Assembly: GCF_045223415.1 (NCBI RefSeq)
Contig: NZ_JBEQZJ010000019.1
Coordinates: 1 to 64,000, forward strand
Direction of reading: 5' to 3'
DNA from: Hoskinsella mucinilytica
Lineage (GTDB): Bacteria; Bacillota_I; Bacilli_A; Erysipelotrichales; Erysipelotrichaceae
DNA: 64,000 nucleotides
Below are positions 55,969 to 64,000 of this stretch, piece by piece (within the stretch, counting starts at the first letter, position 1; every line of letters begins with the position of its first letter). The notes below the pieces were generated by a model. That model saw nothing but the letters and a program-made list of their open reading frames with translations. It ran no database searches and was not told the origin of the DNA. Position numbers and translations under genes: made by a program.

Positions 55969-56768
55969 CTTTCCCCTTTTCCTAAAAACGGTTGCTCATT
56001 TGGCATATATAAATAAGCATATCGATCATATAAATTGGCAATCATCTGAAGCATGACCACCATAAAAGCGATTTGAACACCATAATACAACACATAGGTC
56101 ATTACAACCGAAAGGATCCCTGTTTTTGCATTTGCCAATGAATAGATCATATGAGAGAAGTTGTCAACATTACCAAATACAGTAGTAAACACAGAACTAG
56201 CAATCGTTTGAGAGAAGATACATAATACAATGTATGGAATACTCATCACAATGATCATCTTATAGTTTGTAAGTAGCATTCGACATGCTCCACCTATATA
56301 GTCCTTTAATGTTTTATTTTGATCATAAATAGCATAAGCAACAATGGCATTCCAATAGAGGAAAAAAGCCTGTAAGAAGAATATGATCACATAAGCCAAA
56401 ATCGGAATCATATATAGAAAATAGGATAATTGTTGCATAAAGGATTGAAGAAATGACAATACCAAGCCCATCACGATGTGATACAGTATCATCTTTGCAG
56501 AGGAAACGATATCGACGATGTGAAAAGGCTGGTTTCGTACTGTTTTGATAAACAGAAACATGATGGTATCTATCACAAAGATATTCAACATTGTCAATAA
56601 AAAGGACAATATCAAATAGATGATACTGGATGGTGTACAGACTGCCGCTAAAATTTCAAAAAGGATCGTTCCTAACACCTTGGCTACTGCCATCCATAAA
56701 AACAGCTTAAGAAAATGCTTTTTCAGCTGTGAAATGGTATCTGTAAAATCTGCTCTTAATTCACTCAT
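55965..56768 (-). CDS. Polytopic membrane protein, function unknown
   Basis: 267 residues, about six hydrophobic segments, with an N-terminal cytoplasmic stretch MSELRADFTDTISQLKKHFLK. The general look (long pairs of helices, aromatic-rich loops) recalls DUF975-type or glycerophosphoryl-diester-linked membrane proteins, but I cannot assign it. I start at 56768 (TAGGA upstream); 17 further codons in frame lack a signal. First gene of the pair with 55171-55968. Confidence 0.78.
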   Translation of the reverse strand: MSELRADFTDTISQLKKHFLKLFLWMAVAKVLGTILFEILAAVCTPSSIIYLILSFLLTMLNIFVIDTIMFLFIKTVRNQPFHIVDIVSSAKMILYHIVMGLVLSFLQSFMQQLSYFLYMIPILAYVIIFFLQAFFLYWNAIVAYAIYDQNKTLKDYIGGACRMLLTNYKMIIVMSIPYIVLCIFSQTIASSVFTTVFGNVDNFSHMIYSLANAKTGILSVVMTYVLYYGVQIAFMVVMLQMIANLYDRYAYLYMPNEQPFLGKGER

Positions 56769-56862
56769 ATTGGTTCCTACTTTCTTTATAAACATGAAAG
56801 TATTATACAAGAAAAACAAATTGAAATCAATTCATCCCTATTACGTCATTGCTCATGGGAGC

Positions 56863-56894
56863 AAAAAAAAGCAACTGCATTCAAGCATGTTGCT
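56863..56894 (-). terminator. Terminator of the 56.9-57.3 kb gene
   Basis: AAGCAACaTGC pairs with GCAgTTGCTT, followed on the minus strand by eight T. Confidence 0.85.
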
Positions 56895-57339
56895 TATGAA
56901 TATGACAAGGTTGTTTACATCCGGTATAAGTTACAAAATACTTTTCTATTTTTTTACCGGATACACAGCTTATAGAAACACTTTGATGGTTTTTTAACAT
57001 GATTTCCAAAGTATCCAATGCCCCTTTTCCTTTAACGATTTCCCAACGTTCTACATCTTCCCAAAATAAAACGAAGCATTCATCAGAACCATTGTTTGTA
57101 TAAAAGAACACATATTTATCATAAAACTCAATTAATTTAATGTTTTTCACAAAGAAGAGATAGAATGCAGCAAATATGGTAACGACACAACCAATCAGAT
57201 AATAATCCGTACATAAGAGAAGCACTCCCAAAGATAACAGAAAACATATAAACATATACGGCTTACTGGAAATCGTATCCAGCTTTTTACCGTCACATGG
57301 AAGATTTCTGATTTTTAAAATCTTGCTTTTTACATTCAT
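56881..57339 (-). CDS. Membrane protein with PH-like cytoplasmic domain
   Basis: 152 residues. Two closely spaced hydrophobic segments (about 28-45 and 48-66) form a hairpin, then a beta-rich C-terminal domain of about 85 residues (IKLIEFYDKYVFFYT, FVLFWEDVERWEIVKG) with the pattern of bacterial PH-like (YdbS/DUF304-type) domains. The Cys-rich tail ends CKQPCHIHKQHA. Function unknown. The start is chosen at 57339, nine bases after AAGGTG; an ATG four codons earlier is less well placed. Confidence 0.7.
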   Translation of the reverse strand: MNVKSKILKIRNLPCDGKKLDTISSKPYMFICFLLSLGVLLLCTDYYLIGCVVTIFAAFYLFFVKNIKLIEFYDKYVFFYTNNGSDECFVLFWEDVERWEIVKGKGALDTLEIMLKNHQSVSISCVSGKKIEKYFVTYTGCKQPCHIHKQHA

Positions 57340-57475
57340 GCCAACCATCACCTTCTCGTTATTTTTATTATATAGGAAAATTATTTTATATCAATAATAT
57401 CACACAATTCCACTTATTTCTCTCTATATTTTCTGAATTTATCTAGTATAATAATAAGGCAAGGAGTGATTTATT

Positions 57476-58342
57476 TTGGAGATTCTAAAAACAATCAATG
57501 ATTGGGGTAAGGGTACCTGGTTTAAATATGGATTGATCGATACCATCATCAGCATGTTGATCTTTCTAAGCATCGCCTACATATTAAAACGTCTGTTTAG
57601 ACGCTATGTGGAAGCTCATGTCAAGGTGAATGCACAATTCATCAATCGCATCATAAAGATTACATTGTACACCATTGCAGTCTATGCATGTTTATCTCTT
57701 TTGACACCATTTGATTCTGTATTAAGTAAAGTTTGGGGCAGTGCCGGCATCATTGCTGTTGTGATAGGTTTTGCGGCTCAGGAATCCATGGGTAATTTTG
57801 TGAATGGTATTTTGATCACAACCTTTAAACCATTCAAGATCGGCGATCTTGTGAAAGTAAACAATGGGGAATATGAAGGCTATGTTGTGGATATCTCTTT
57901 GCGAGATACGGTCATACGTACGTATGAGAATACAAAAGTGATCATTCCTAATTCCACAATGAACAAAGCTGTATTAGAAAATGTCAGTCTTAACAACAAC
58001 AATAAAGCAAATTTTTTAACGATAGATATCAGCTATGATAGCGATATTGATAAAGCAATGAACATCATGAGCGAAGAAATCCGAAAACATCCGGACTTTT
58101 TAGATGCCAGATCAAAACAAGACAAAGCCCAAGGCGTAAACGATGTCATCATTCGTCTAACGAGTTTTAATGACAGTTCCATCACCTTACGGGCTACGGT
58201 CTATTCTAAAACCAACGCAGAAGGCTTCGCCATGTTGTGCGACTTACGCTATTCAATCAAAAAACGATTCGATCAAGAAGGAATTGAATTCCCCTATCCA
58301 CATCGAAGTGTCATCATCAAACAAGAAGAAAGCTCATTATAA
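57476..58342 (+). CDS. Small-conductance mechanosensitive channel (MscS family)
   Basis: 288-residue channel relieving turgor. Three hydrophobic segments (about 17-38, 55-78 and 85-108); TM3 contains the pore helix AAQESMGNFVNGILI, followed by the MscS beta domain FKIGDLVKVNNGEYEGYVVDISLRDT and a C-terminal alpha-beta region. It begins with TTG: AAGGAG lies nine bases before it and no ATG is available in the right place. A TATAAT at 57447-57452 is the probable -10. Ends at its own terminator. Confidence 0.93.
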   Translation: MEILKTINDWGKGTWFKYGLIDTIISMLIFLSIAYILKRLFRRYVEAHVKVNAQFINRIIKITLYTIAVYACLSLLTPFDSVLSKVWGSAGIIAVVIGFAAQESMGNFVNGILITTFKPFKIGDLVKVNNGEYEGYVVDISLRDTVIRTYENTKVIIPNSTMNKAVLENVSLNNNNKANFLTIDISYDSDIDKAMNIMSEEIRKHPDFLDARSKQDKAQGVNDVIIRLTSFNDSSITLRATVYSKTNAEGFAMLCDLRYSIKKRFDQEGIEFPYPHRSVIIKQEESSL

Positions 58343-58354
58343 TATAATCAAAAA

Positions 58355-58384
58355 ACGGCGTAGCACTTTGCTATGTCTTTTTTT
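58355..58384 (+). terminator. Terminator of the MscS gene
   Basis: GGCGTAGC pairs (with G-U pairs) with GCTATGTC and is followed by a T run. Confidence 0.7.
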
Positions 58385-58515
58385 CACATTTATGTAATTC
58401 ACATTTGATATAACATTTTTATTCCTTTACACTTAATATGTTTACAAAAGAGCGCATCAAATGAGAGGAATTCTTAATGCAAAAAACATATGATGGAACA
58501 AAAGGAGGTCTATGA

Positions 58516-59397
58516 ATGGAATGGCTAAAGAAGTTAAGTGAAGCGATAGATTATATCGAACACAATCTAGATAACGAAATATCCTATGATAAAGCAGCAC
58601 AGATTGCTTGCTGTTCGACTTATTATTTTCAACGTCTATTCTCTTATGTATGTGGTATTTCATTGTCAGAATATATTCGGCGTAGAAGAATGACACAAGC
58701 GGCATTTGACTTACAAAGGACAAACGCAAAAGTCATTGATGTCGCATTAAAGTATGGATATACATCTCCTACTTCATTTAATCGAGCATTTCAAAATGTA
58801 CACAATATCACGCCTGCCCTTGCTCGCAACATGGGGAACCCGTTAAATGCGTTTATGGCAATCCACTTTTCAATCCAAGTTACAGGTGAAAAAGCCATGT
58901 CGTATTACATCACAAAGAAAAGCTCTATGCGTATGGTAGGATGTCGTACGCCATTAACTACAGATATGGAGGAAAATCAGAAACATATTCCACACTTTTG
59001 GAAGTCAGTATTACATAGTCATCTGTTTTCTAAACTTTGTGATTTATCTGATCGATCTGCACAAAACATCTTTGGTATCAGTGCTTATGATGCATCACAA
59101 AGTGATTTCTATTATATCGCAGTTAACACGAGTGCAAGCGTTCCTGTCGGTATGTTTGAATTTGAAATTCCTTCAACGACTTGGGTCGTATTTGAAAGCG
59201 ATGGGGATTATAAAGAGAACGTGCAACGTATATTTAAAAGATTTTACACAGAGTGGCTACCTTTTTCAGGATACCATGCTACTGGATCATCAGAGATAGA
59301 AGTATATCCTATTGATAAGGAAGCAGCAATCAGCGGCCATTTAGAAGTATGGTTTGCGATCACAAAAGACAAGGAGGATAAAGAATGTATCATTTAA
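58516..59397 (+). CDS. AraC family regulator with GyrI-like effector domain
   Basis: 293 residues. The N-terminal AraC DNA-binding region (about 8-105) has both helix-turn-helix units: DKAAQIACCSTYYFQRLFS and DVALKYGYTSPTSFNRAFQ. From about 130 a GyrI/Bacterial-regulator effector-binding domain (SYYITKKSSMRMVGCRTPL … EIEVYPIDKEA) likely binds a small hydrophobic molecule, as in Rob/SoxS-like multidrug regulators. AAAGGAGG precedes the ATG. It overlaps the following hydrolase gene by 13 bases, so the hydrolase is the obvious candidate target. Confidence 0.92.
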   Translation: MEWLKKLSEAIDYIEHNLDNEISYDKAAQIACCSTYYFQRLFSYVCGISLSEYIRRRRMTQAAFDLQRTNAKVIDVALKYGYTSPTSFNRAFQNVHNITPALARNMGNPLNAFMAIHFSIQVTGEKAMSYYITKKSSMRMVGCRTPLTTDMEENQKHIPHFWKSVLHSHLFSKLCDLSDRSAQNIFGISAYDASQSDFYYIAVNTSASVPVGMFEFEIPSTTWVVFESDGDYKENVQRIFKRFYTEWLPFSGYHATGSSEIEVYPIDKEAAISGHLEVWFAITKDKEDKECII

Positions 59398-60428
59398 GGT
59401 TAAAAGGCGACCATTATCAAATGGGTGTCAAAAGAGGAAACATCTTTCAAAAAAGTAAGATCATATTTCCTTTACATCTTGATGAGTTTCAATTAGAACA
59501 TGGAAGAAAAAGCGAACGAATATTGAAAGAGTTTTTTCCAGAAGTATGTGAGGAAATTCGAGGTGTTTGTGACTCAATAGGTATTGATTATGTCGTTTTT
59601 GCATCATGGCTGTTATGTATGGGCTGTTGTATGTATCATTTAAAAGACAATATTCCCGTAGAAGTTAGAGGATGTACCGCTTTCGCTTATGCTAAAGATG
59701 ATAACATCATTTATGGACGCAACAATGATTTACCACCCTATTTAAAGAAAGGAAGCAAAAGCGAATTATATGCTCCATCAAAAGGTAATAGATTCAACAT
59801 AACAACTTCCTCTTTCATTAATGGCGAAGAAGGTATGAATGAGCATGGCTTAGCGGTTGCGATGACGTTTGTCATGACTCGTTTAGAGGCAATACAACCA
59901 GGATTGAATTCCTGTTTCATTGTAAGATATCTGCTTGAAAAAGCAACTAGTACACAACATGCGCTTTCTTTGCTTATGGAATTGCCGATTGCTTCAAATT
60001 GTAATATTCTTCTTGCAGATAAAAACGGGAATATGATGGTAGTCGAATGTACACCTACCTTAAAGAAAATAAGGAAAGCTGAAAAACTAAAAAACGGTAA
60101 TATCATATGTACTGTCAATAGTTTTACTTCGAATGAAATGAAAAAGTATGATGCATCGAATGGAAATGATTATCATTCTGATTTGCGCTATCACACTGTC
60201 ATAAATCATTTTTCTTCTTATACACAGGGAAATCTGATTGAAACAAGTCAACAGCTATTAAAAGGAGATCATGGCTTCATGTGCCAATATGATGAGCCAG
60301 ATTTTGAAACTATTTGGAGTTCAGTTTTTGATTTGAAGAGCCTGATGATATATCGTTCAGAGGGTGACCCTAGAAGAAAAAAATTTATGCTGGATCATAG
60401 ACTATATGATATCATACAACATAAATAG
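59385..60428 (+). CDS. C45-family acyltransferase/hydrolase-like protein
   Basis: 347-residue Ntn-hydrolase-like protein of the acyl-CoA:6-aminopenicillanic acid acyltransferase (peptidase C45) type. Cys97 in EVRGCTAFAY is the predicted nucleophile exposed by self-cleavage; YGRNNDLPPY and GMNEHGLAVAMTFV are characteristic. Relatives include choloylglycine hydrolase-like enzymes, but the substrate (amide of a fatty or bile acid, peptide, or beta-lactam-like amide) is unknown. No signal peptide. Coupled to the AraC/GyrI regulator by a 13-base overlap; terminator at 60465. Confidence 0.88.
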   Translation: MYHLRLKGDHYQMGVKRGNIFQKSKIIFPLHLDEFQLEHGRKSERILKEFFPEVCEEIRGVCDSIGIDYVVFASWLLCMGCCMYHLKDNIPVEVRGCTAFAYAKDDNIIYGRNNDLPPYLKKGSKSELYAPSKGNRFNITTSSFINGEEGMNEHGLAVAMTFVMTRLEAIQPGLNSCFIVRYLLEKATSTQHALSLLMELPIASNCNILLADKNGNMMVVECTPTLKKIRKAEKLKNGNIICTVNSFTSNEMKKYDASNGNDYHSDLRYHTVINHFSSYTQGNLIETSQQLLKGDHGFMCQYDEPDFETIWSSVFDLKSLMIYRSEGDPRRKKFMLDHRLYDIIQHK

Positions 60429-60464
60429 AAGATATCTTACGCATTCAAATGAGATATTACAAAA

Positions 60465-60499
60465 AAAAGACGAATAGAAACACATTCTTTCGTCTTTTT
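60465..60499. terminator. Bidirectional terminator between the C45 and helicase genes
   Basis: AAAAGACGAA pairs with TTCGTCTTTT, with T runs on both strands. Confidence 0.85.
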
Positions 60500-60515
60500 A
60501 TTTAGAGCTAGCTTT

Positions 60516-62282
60516 TTATTTTGTACGTCTTTCTTTTCCTGACTTACGAACACTCTTATCATGGTTTCCGCCACGTCTTGGTGCACGTTTTTCTCTATTA
60601 CCATCACGTGATTTGGAAGCATTGCGATTACCACCATTACCGCTTCTTCCACCGGATGATTTACGATCATTATTTCTAGATCTTCCTCCGCTTTTACGTT
60701 TTGGTGCACTATCAATTTCCACCATAACCTCTTCACCACGAATATGACTTCTCTGCATACTGGTTAATACAGCATCCACCTTATCTGCGGCAACATCTAC
60801 TAGAGTAAAATCTTTTCTTACATCAATTCTACCGATTGCTTTCCCGGAGATACCACTTTCTTCAATGATTGCGGCTACGATATTTCCTGTCTTCACACCG
60901 ACATTTCGACCGATACTGAATTTCAATGTAATGGCATCAAAATCAGATGCATAACGTTTCACATCTTCCTCTGCCTCAATATCGATAATCTCATTTTTAT
61001 AAGTCATAGAAATCAATGCAGAAATGATATTTTCCAAAGCGATTCCTTCAGCCATTAATTCATTTGCGATTTCAATGCTTTCTTCTGTAATGCCCTCATC
61101 ACAAGCTTCTTTCACAGTTGCGACAAACGCATTGCGATTTGCTTCTATCATTTGTGCAGATGTTGGAAGTGAATGACGTACTACATTAGTCTTAGTATAA
61201 CGGATGATATCCTTGATACCGCCACGCTGTTTACCACCACTTACCAAAGTGATAGCAAGACCTTTCTTACCTGCACGTCCTGTTCTTCCTACACGGTGAA
61301 TATAATATTCATTATCCTGAGGAAGATCAAAATTCACTACAAGATCAATATCATCAACATCAATTCCTCTAGCGGCGACATCAGTCGCAATCAAAATGGT
61401 TGCACCACCATTACGGAACTGATCCATAACACGTGTTCTAAACTCTTGTTTCATATCACCATGCAAAGATAAAGCCTTGATATCATGCTGATTCAACTCA
61501 GTACATAGATCATCTACCATTTTCTTGGTATTACAGAAAATCATACAAAGATCTGGATCATAATGGTTCAATAATACACGAAGTGCATTTGCTTTTTTTC
61601 CTCGTGGAACATCATAATAAATCTGTTCTACGGTATCAATGGTACGTTGACTAGATTTGATTTCTACACGTACTGGATCTTTTTGAAACTGTTCTGTGAT
61701 CTTCAAGATATCTGCAGGCCATGTTGCAGAGAATAAAACTGTCTGATGTTCATTTTCAGCAGGCATACTGTTTAAGATTTCTTCAATATCCTCTTTAAAT
61801 CCCATATTCAACATTTCATCTGCTTCATCTAAGATCACCATACGAGTATCATTTAAACGTAATGTTTTTCTACGCAAATGATCCATGATCCTTCCCGGTG
61901 TACCTACAACGATACCACAACCTCTTTTTAGAAGTTTGATCTGAGAGTCAATTGGTTGACCGCCATAAATCGGAACGATTTTAATTCCTTCTTTATACTT
62001 TGAAAACTTTCTTAATTCTGTAGCGACCTGTGTCACTAATTCTCTGGTTGGACAAATGATAAGCGCATTGGGAAGCTTATTGCTTGCTTCTACCATTTCA
62101 ATTGCTGGGATACCGAATGCCGCTGTCTTGCCTGTACCTGTATTGGAACGACCCAGCACATCCTTTCCTTCCATAATCAATGGAATGGCTTGTGCTTGTA
62201 TGTCGGTTGCATTTTCATATCCCATTTCTTCAACAGCTTTCATTACCTCACTGCTGATGTTTAATTCATTAAATTGTGTCAT
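60516..62282 (-). CDS. DEAD-box RNA helicase
   Basis: 588-residue DeaD/CshA-type helicase for ribosome assembly and mRNA turnover. Q-motif FNELNISSEVMKAV; Walker A TGTGKT (preceded by SN rather than AQ); PTREL; DEAD in VILDEADEM; SAT; HRVGRTGRAG. A DbpA-like RNA-binding domain (about 445-515) binds structured RNA. The tail from about 525 is rich in Arg, Gly, Lys and Ser, an RNA-binding low-complexity extension. I start at 62282 after AAGGTAAC; 26 upstream codons are in frame but unsupported. It is transcribed alone. Confidence 0.95.
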   Translation of the reverse strand: MTQFNELNISSEVMKAVEEMGYENATDIQAQAIPLIMEGKDVLGRSNTGTGKTAAFGIPAIEMVEASNKLPNALIICPTRELVTQVATELRKFSKYKEGIKIVPIYGGQPIDSQIKLLKRGCGIVVGTPGRIMDHLRRKTLRLNDTRMVILDEADEMLNMGFKEDIEEILNSMPAENEHQTVLFSATWPADILKITEQFQKDPVRVEIKSSQRTIDTVEQIYYDVPRGKKANALRVLLNHYDPDLCMIFCNTKKMVDDLCTELNQHDIKALSLHGDMKQEFRTRVMDQFRNGGATILIATDVAARGIDVDDIDLVVNFDLPQDNEYYIHRVGRTGRAGKKGLAITLVSGGKQRGGIKDIIRYTKTNVVRHSLPTSAQMIEANRNAFVATVKEACDEGITEESIEIANELMAEGIALENIISALISMTYKNEIIDIEAEEDVKRYASDFDAITLKFSIGRNVGVKTGNIVAAIIEESGISGKAIGRIDVRKDFTLVDVAADKVDAVLTSMQRSHIRGEEVMVEIDSAPKRKSGGRSRNNDRKSSGGRSGNGGNRNASKSRDGNREKRAPRRGGNHDKSVRKSGKERRTK

Positions 62283-62423
62283 TGTTACCTTCTTTCTATC
62301 ATTATGTATTTTATCTCGTAATAACTTATTAAGTTTATCACAGGTACTATGAAACGTCAATGGAAATATCGCAAATCAATGATAAGAAAAAAAATCTGCA
62401 CGAAGCGTGACTTAGCATGATCA

Positions 62424-63689
62424 TTAACGAAAAACCAGTATCAATGCCATACCCTCAGCTTCTTGTTTCGCATATATCGCACCATCCATCTTTTGCATAA
62501 GCTCTTTGCAAATATAAAGCCCTAAACCGCTTCCTGCTTTTCCAAGTGCATTTGTCCCTCTAAAAAAGCTATCAAACAAATGATTATATTCATTTTCATT
62601 CACAATACTTCCACTATTATAGAAATGAATCAATTGACAATAATCCTCTTCATAAAAAGTGATTTTAATGCTTCTACCATCACCGTATTTATAAGCATTT
62701 TCAAACAAATTATCAAAAATTTCACGGACTCTATCGATATCTCCTTTTAATAATCTATCCTCATATGCCCCAATGCATAGTTCAATATGACGTAGCTTAC
62801 ATTGCTCTTGATACACATCCAAGACCTTTTTCATTAAATCCGAAAGATAAAATTCTCCTTGTTGTACCTCAAGATCCATAATATCTTCTCGAGAAGCAAG
62901 CCTAATCTGATTCACATAATCTTCGATTTCTTTACTTTTTTCTTCTATTTTAGAAACATAACGATTTTTATCACTTTCATCACAATGATCTTCCACCAAC
63001 ATACGCCCATACAGTCGAATGAGATTTAATGGCGTTTTGATATCATGAGATAAGGATAATAGCAATTGTTTCTTCTCCTTTAATAGCTCTAATTGTCGTT
63101 TTTTCGATAGTTCCAATTCATCTTTTAATTGGCCCATCCCCATCAAGAAGTCTTGATAATAGCGACTTTTCTCGATCTTGATATCTTTTTTTCCATGACC
63201 CTTGGCTAGTTCTAACGGCATTTCACTCAACTGTTGAAAAGGTAGGATGACACGTTTTCTCAAATAAAACAAAATAGCAAGTACAAACAATTCCATGAAA
63301 AGAAGCCCGGTCTGTGCCATCAACAAATGCTCTTTATTCCTACGTGGCATATGATACTCAAATTTTAAATATCCTTTTAACTTTTCATCTTGATACCAAG
63401 GTTGGATCATCACACCATCTTCTTGTGCAAAGTCATAGAAGGCTTCCACAATAGACGCTTCCTGTTGTTCAATATCTAGATAACGAATTGCTTGTATCAG
63501 TTTATATTTTGATAGATCCAATGCCGATGGATCCTTCAAGCTCTGCATTTCTTTCATCGCTCGATTGATATCCACACGAAAAGCATTTTGATCACGGTCA
63601 TCTTGATGATAACTACCATATCCTAACAACAAAGCAAGGATGCTATATAATAATAGCGAAAGAATAAACAAACGGTCAAATTTTTTCAT
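62424..63689 (-). CDS. Sensor histidine kinase
   Basis: 421-residue membrane kinase: TM1 at about 7-25, extracellular stretch about 26-122, TM2 about 125-145, a HAMP-like linker, and the HisKA phospho-site His215 in SLSHDIKTPLNLI. The HATPase has NAYKYG, and GSGLGLYICKELM near the C-terminus. The ligand is not evident. The start overlaps the response regulator stop by 14 bases, with its ribosome-binding site inside that gene, so the two form one operon. A weak hairpin with eight T (about 62388-62415) may end it. Confidence 0.93.
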   Translation of the reverse strand: MKKFDRLFILSLLLYSILALLLGYGSYHQDDRDQNAFRVDINRAMKEMQSLKDPSALDLSKYKLIQAIRYLDIEQQEASIVEAFYDFAQEDGVMIQPWYQDEKLKGYLKFEYHMPRRNKEHLLMAQTGLLFMELFVLAILFYLRKRVILPFQQLSEMPLELAKGHGKKDIKIEKSRYYQDFLMGMGQLKDELELSKKRQLELLKEKKQLLLSLSHDIKTPLNLIRLYGRMLVEDHCDESDKNRYVSKIEEKSKEIEDYVNQIRLASREDIMDLEVQQGEFYLSDLMKKVLDVYQEQCKLRHIELCIGAYEDRLLKGDIDRVREIFDNLFENAYKYGDGRSIKITFYEEDYCQLIHFYNSGSIVNENEYNHLFDSFFRGTNALGKAGSGLGLYICKELMQKMDGAIYAKQEAEGMALILVFR

Positions 63690-64000
63690 AACGATATCCT
63701 ACTCCCCATACAGTTTGAATACGTTTTGGTTGGCGTGGTTGTTCTTCGATCTTAGAACGAAGCATTTTCACATGTACGGTCAAGGTCTGGTTTTCACTTT
63801 CACTTTCCATGCCCCAAATTTCATTAAATAAAAAATCTTTTTGTAAGGTCTTTCCTTCATTTTTCACAAACAACAACAATAGCTCAAACTCTTTAGCATT
63901 TAGTTCCAATGGTTTTTGTTTGATATATGCCTTATGTGCATCTACATCTATCATCAATGCTCCTGAATAAATCTTATGCTGTTGGTTTCTATCTGATCGA
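63676..64000 (-). CDS. OmpR/PhoB-type response regulator, 5' end outside the window
   Basis: Partial gene: the frame is open to the right edge, and only the C-terminal winged-helix domain (about 100 residues) is inside. LNAKEFELLLLFVKNEGKTL, DFLFNEIWG, VHVKMLRSKIEE and IQTVWGVGYRYE are the OmpR-family landmarks. The receiver domain should lie beyond base 64000. An internal ATG at 63957 is not a credible start because the linker upstream continues in frame. Partner of the kinase gene that overlaps it. Confidence 0.93.
   Translation of the reverse strand, partial: RSDRNQQHKIYSGALMIDVDAHKAYIKQKPLELNAKEFELLLLFVKNEGKTLQKDFLFNEIWGMESESENQTLTVHVKMLRSKIEEQPRQPKRIQTVWGVGYRYEKI

Noticed and set aside
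60437..60739. A 100-codon minus-strand frame at the end of the helicase gene
   Set aside because: It is an out-of-frame reading of the Arg/Gly-rich tail-coding sequence; composition alone keeps it open.

Overview
The window looks like chromosome of a low-GC, anaerobic Bacillota bacterium, most likely a gut member of the Erysipelotrichia. This is an inference from gene content and AT-rich codon use; there is no rRNA to confirm it. The anaerobic signs are pyruvate:ferredoxin oxidoreductase and rubrerythrin. Type III glutamine synthetase, a CBS-containing family II pyrophosphatase and paired U32 tRNA-hydroxylation proteins fit the same group. I see no tRNA, rRNA, CRISPR array, prophage or insertion sequence.

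Layout. 0-3 kb: recG and rnc on the minus strand behind a clear promoter. 2.9-4.1 kb: a promoter-driven structured RNA and a C39-like lipoprotein. 4.1-11.1 kb: rubrerythrin, glutamine synthetase III, a Na+/phosphate cotransporter behind 11-bp phased PhoP-box-like repeats, an AEC transporter and an AI-2E family exporter. 11-23 kb: an NAD synthetase whose glutaminase residues look lost, a TrmH methyltransferase, a minus-strand cluster (two-lobed retropepsin-like protein, cyclophilin, rhodanese, zinc-ribbon membrane protein, tyrosine phosphatase), DUF4438, BI-1, a MurNAc-L-Ala amidase, YaiI and threonine dehydratase. 22.7-27.3 kb: a two-gene sensory unit made of a lipoprotein fusing a solute-binding domain to a 5'-nucleotidase C-terminal domain, and a hybrid histidine kinase. 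27.3-28.1 kb: a gene remnant and non-coding sequence. 28-34 kb: a PEPCK/HPr-kinase-like P-loop protein, proS and two U32 genes. 34-38 kb: a LytTR regulator carrying a dead ABC-ATPase domain, its ABC transporter, and a FUSC-HAD fusion. 38-43.4 kb: a P-type ATPase behind a probable yybP-ykoY (Mn2+) riboswitch, a Mn-dependent pyrophosphatase and a second amidase. 43.5-47 kb: nifJ. 47.3-57.3 kb: a protein of about 2,500 residues made of about 24 repeats of roughly 100 residues with no visible export or anchoring signal, preceded by a 43-codon gene and membrane proteins of unknown function. 57.5-64 kb: MscS channel, AraC/GyrI regulator with a C45 acyltransferase-like hydrolase, a DEAD-box helicase, and a two-component pair cut by the window edge.

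The most unusual items are the giant cytoplasmic-looking repeat protein and its small neighbours, the SBP/5'-nucleotidase-C lipoprotein paired with a hybrid kinase, the LytTR/pseudo-ABC regulator with 21-bp-phased operator repeats, the Mn riboswitch on a Ca-type ATPase, and the structured RNA near 3 kb.
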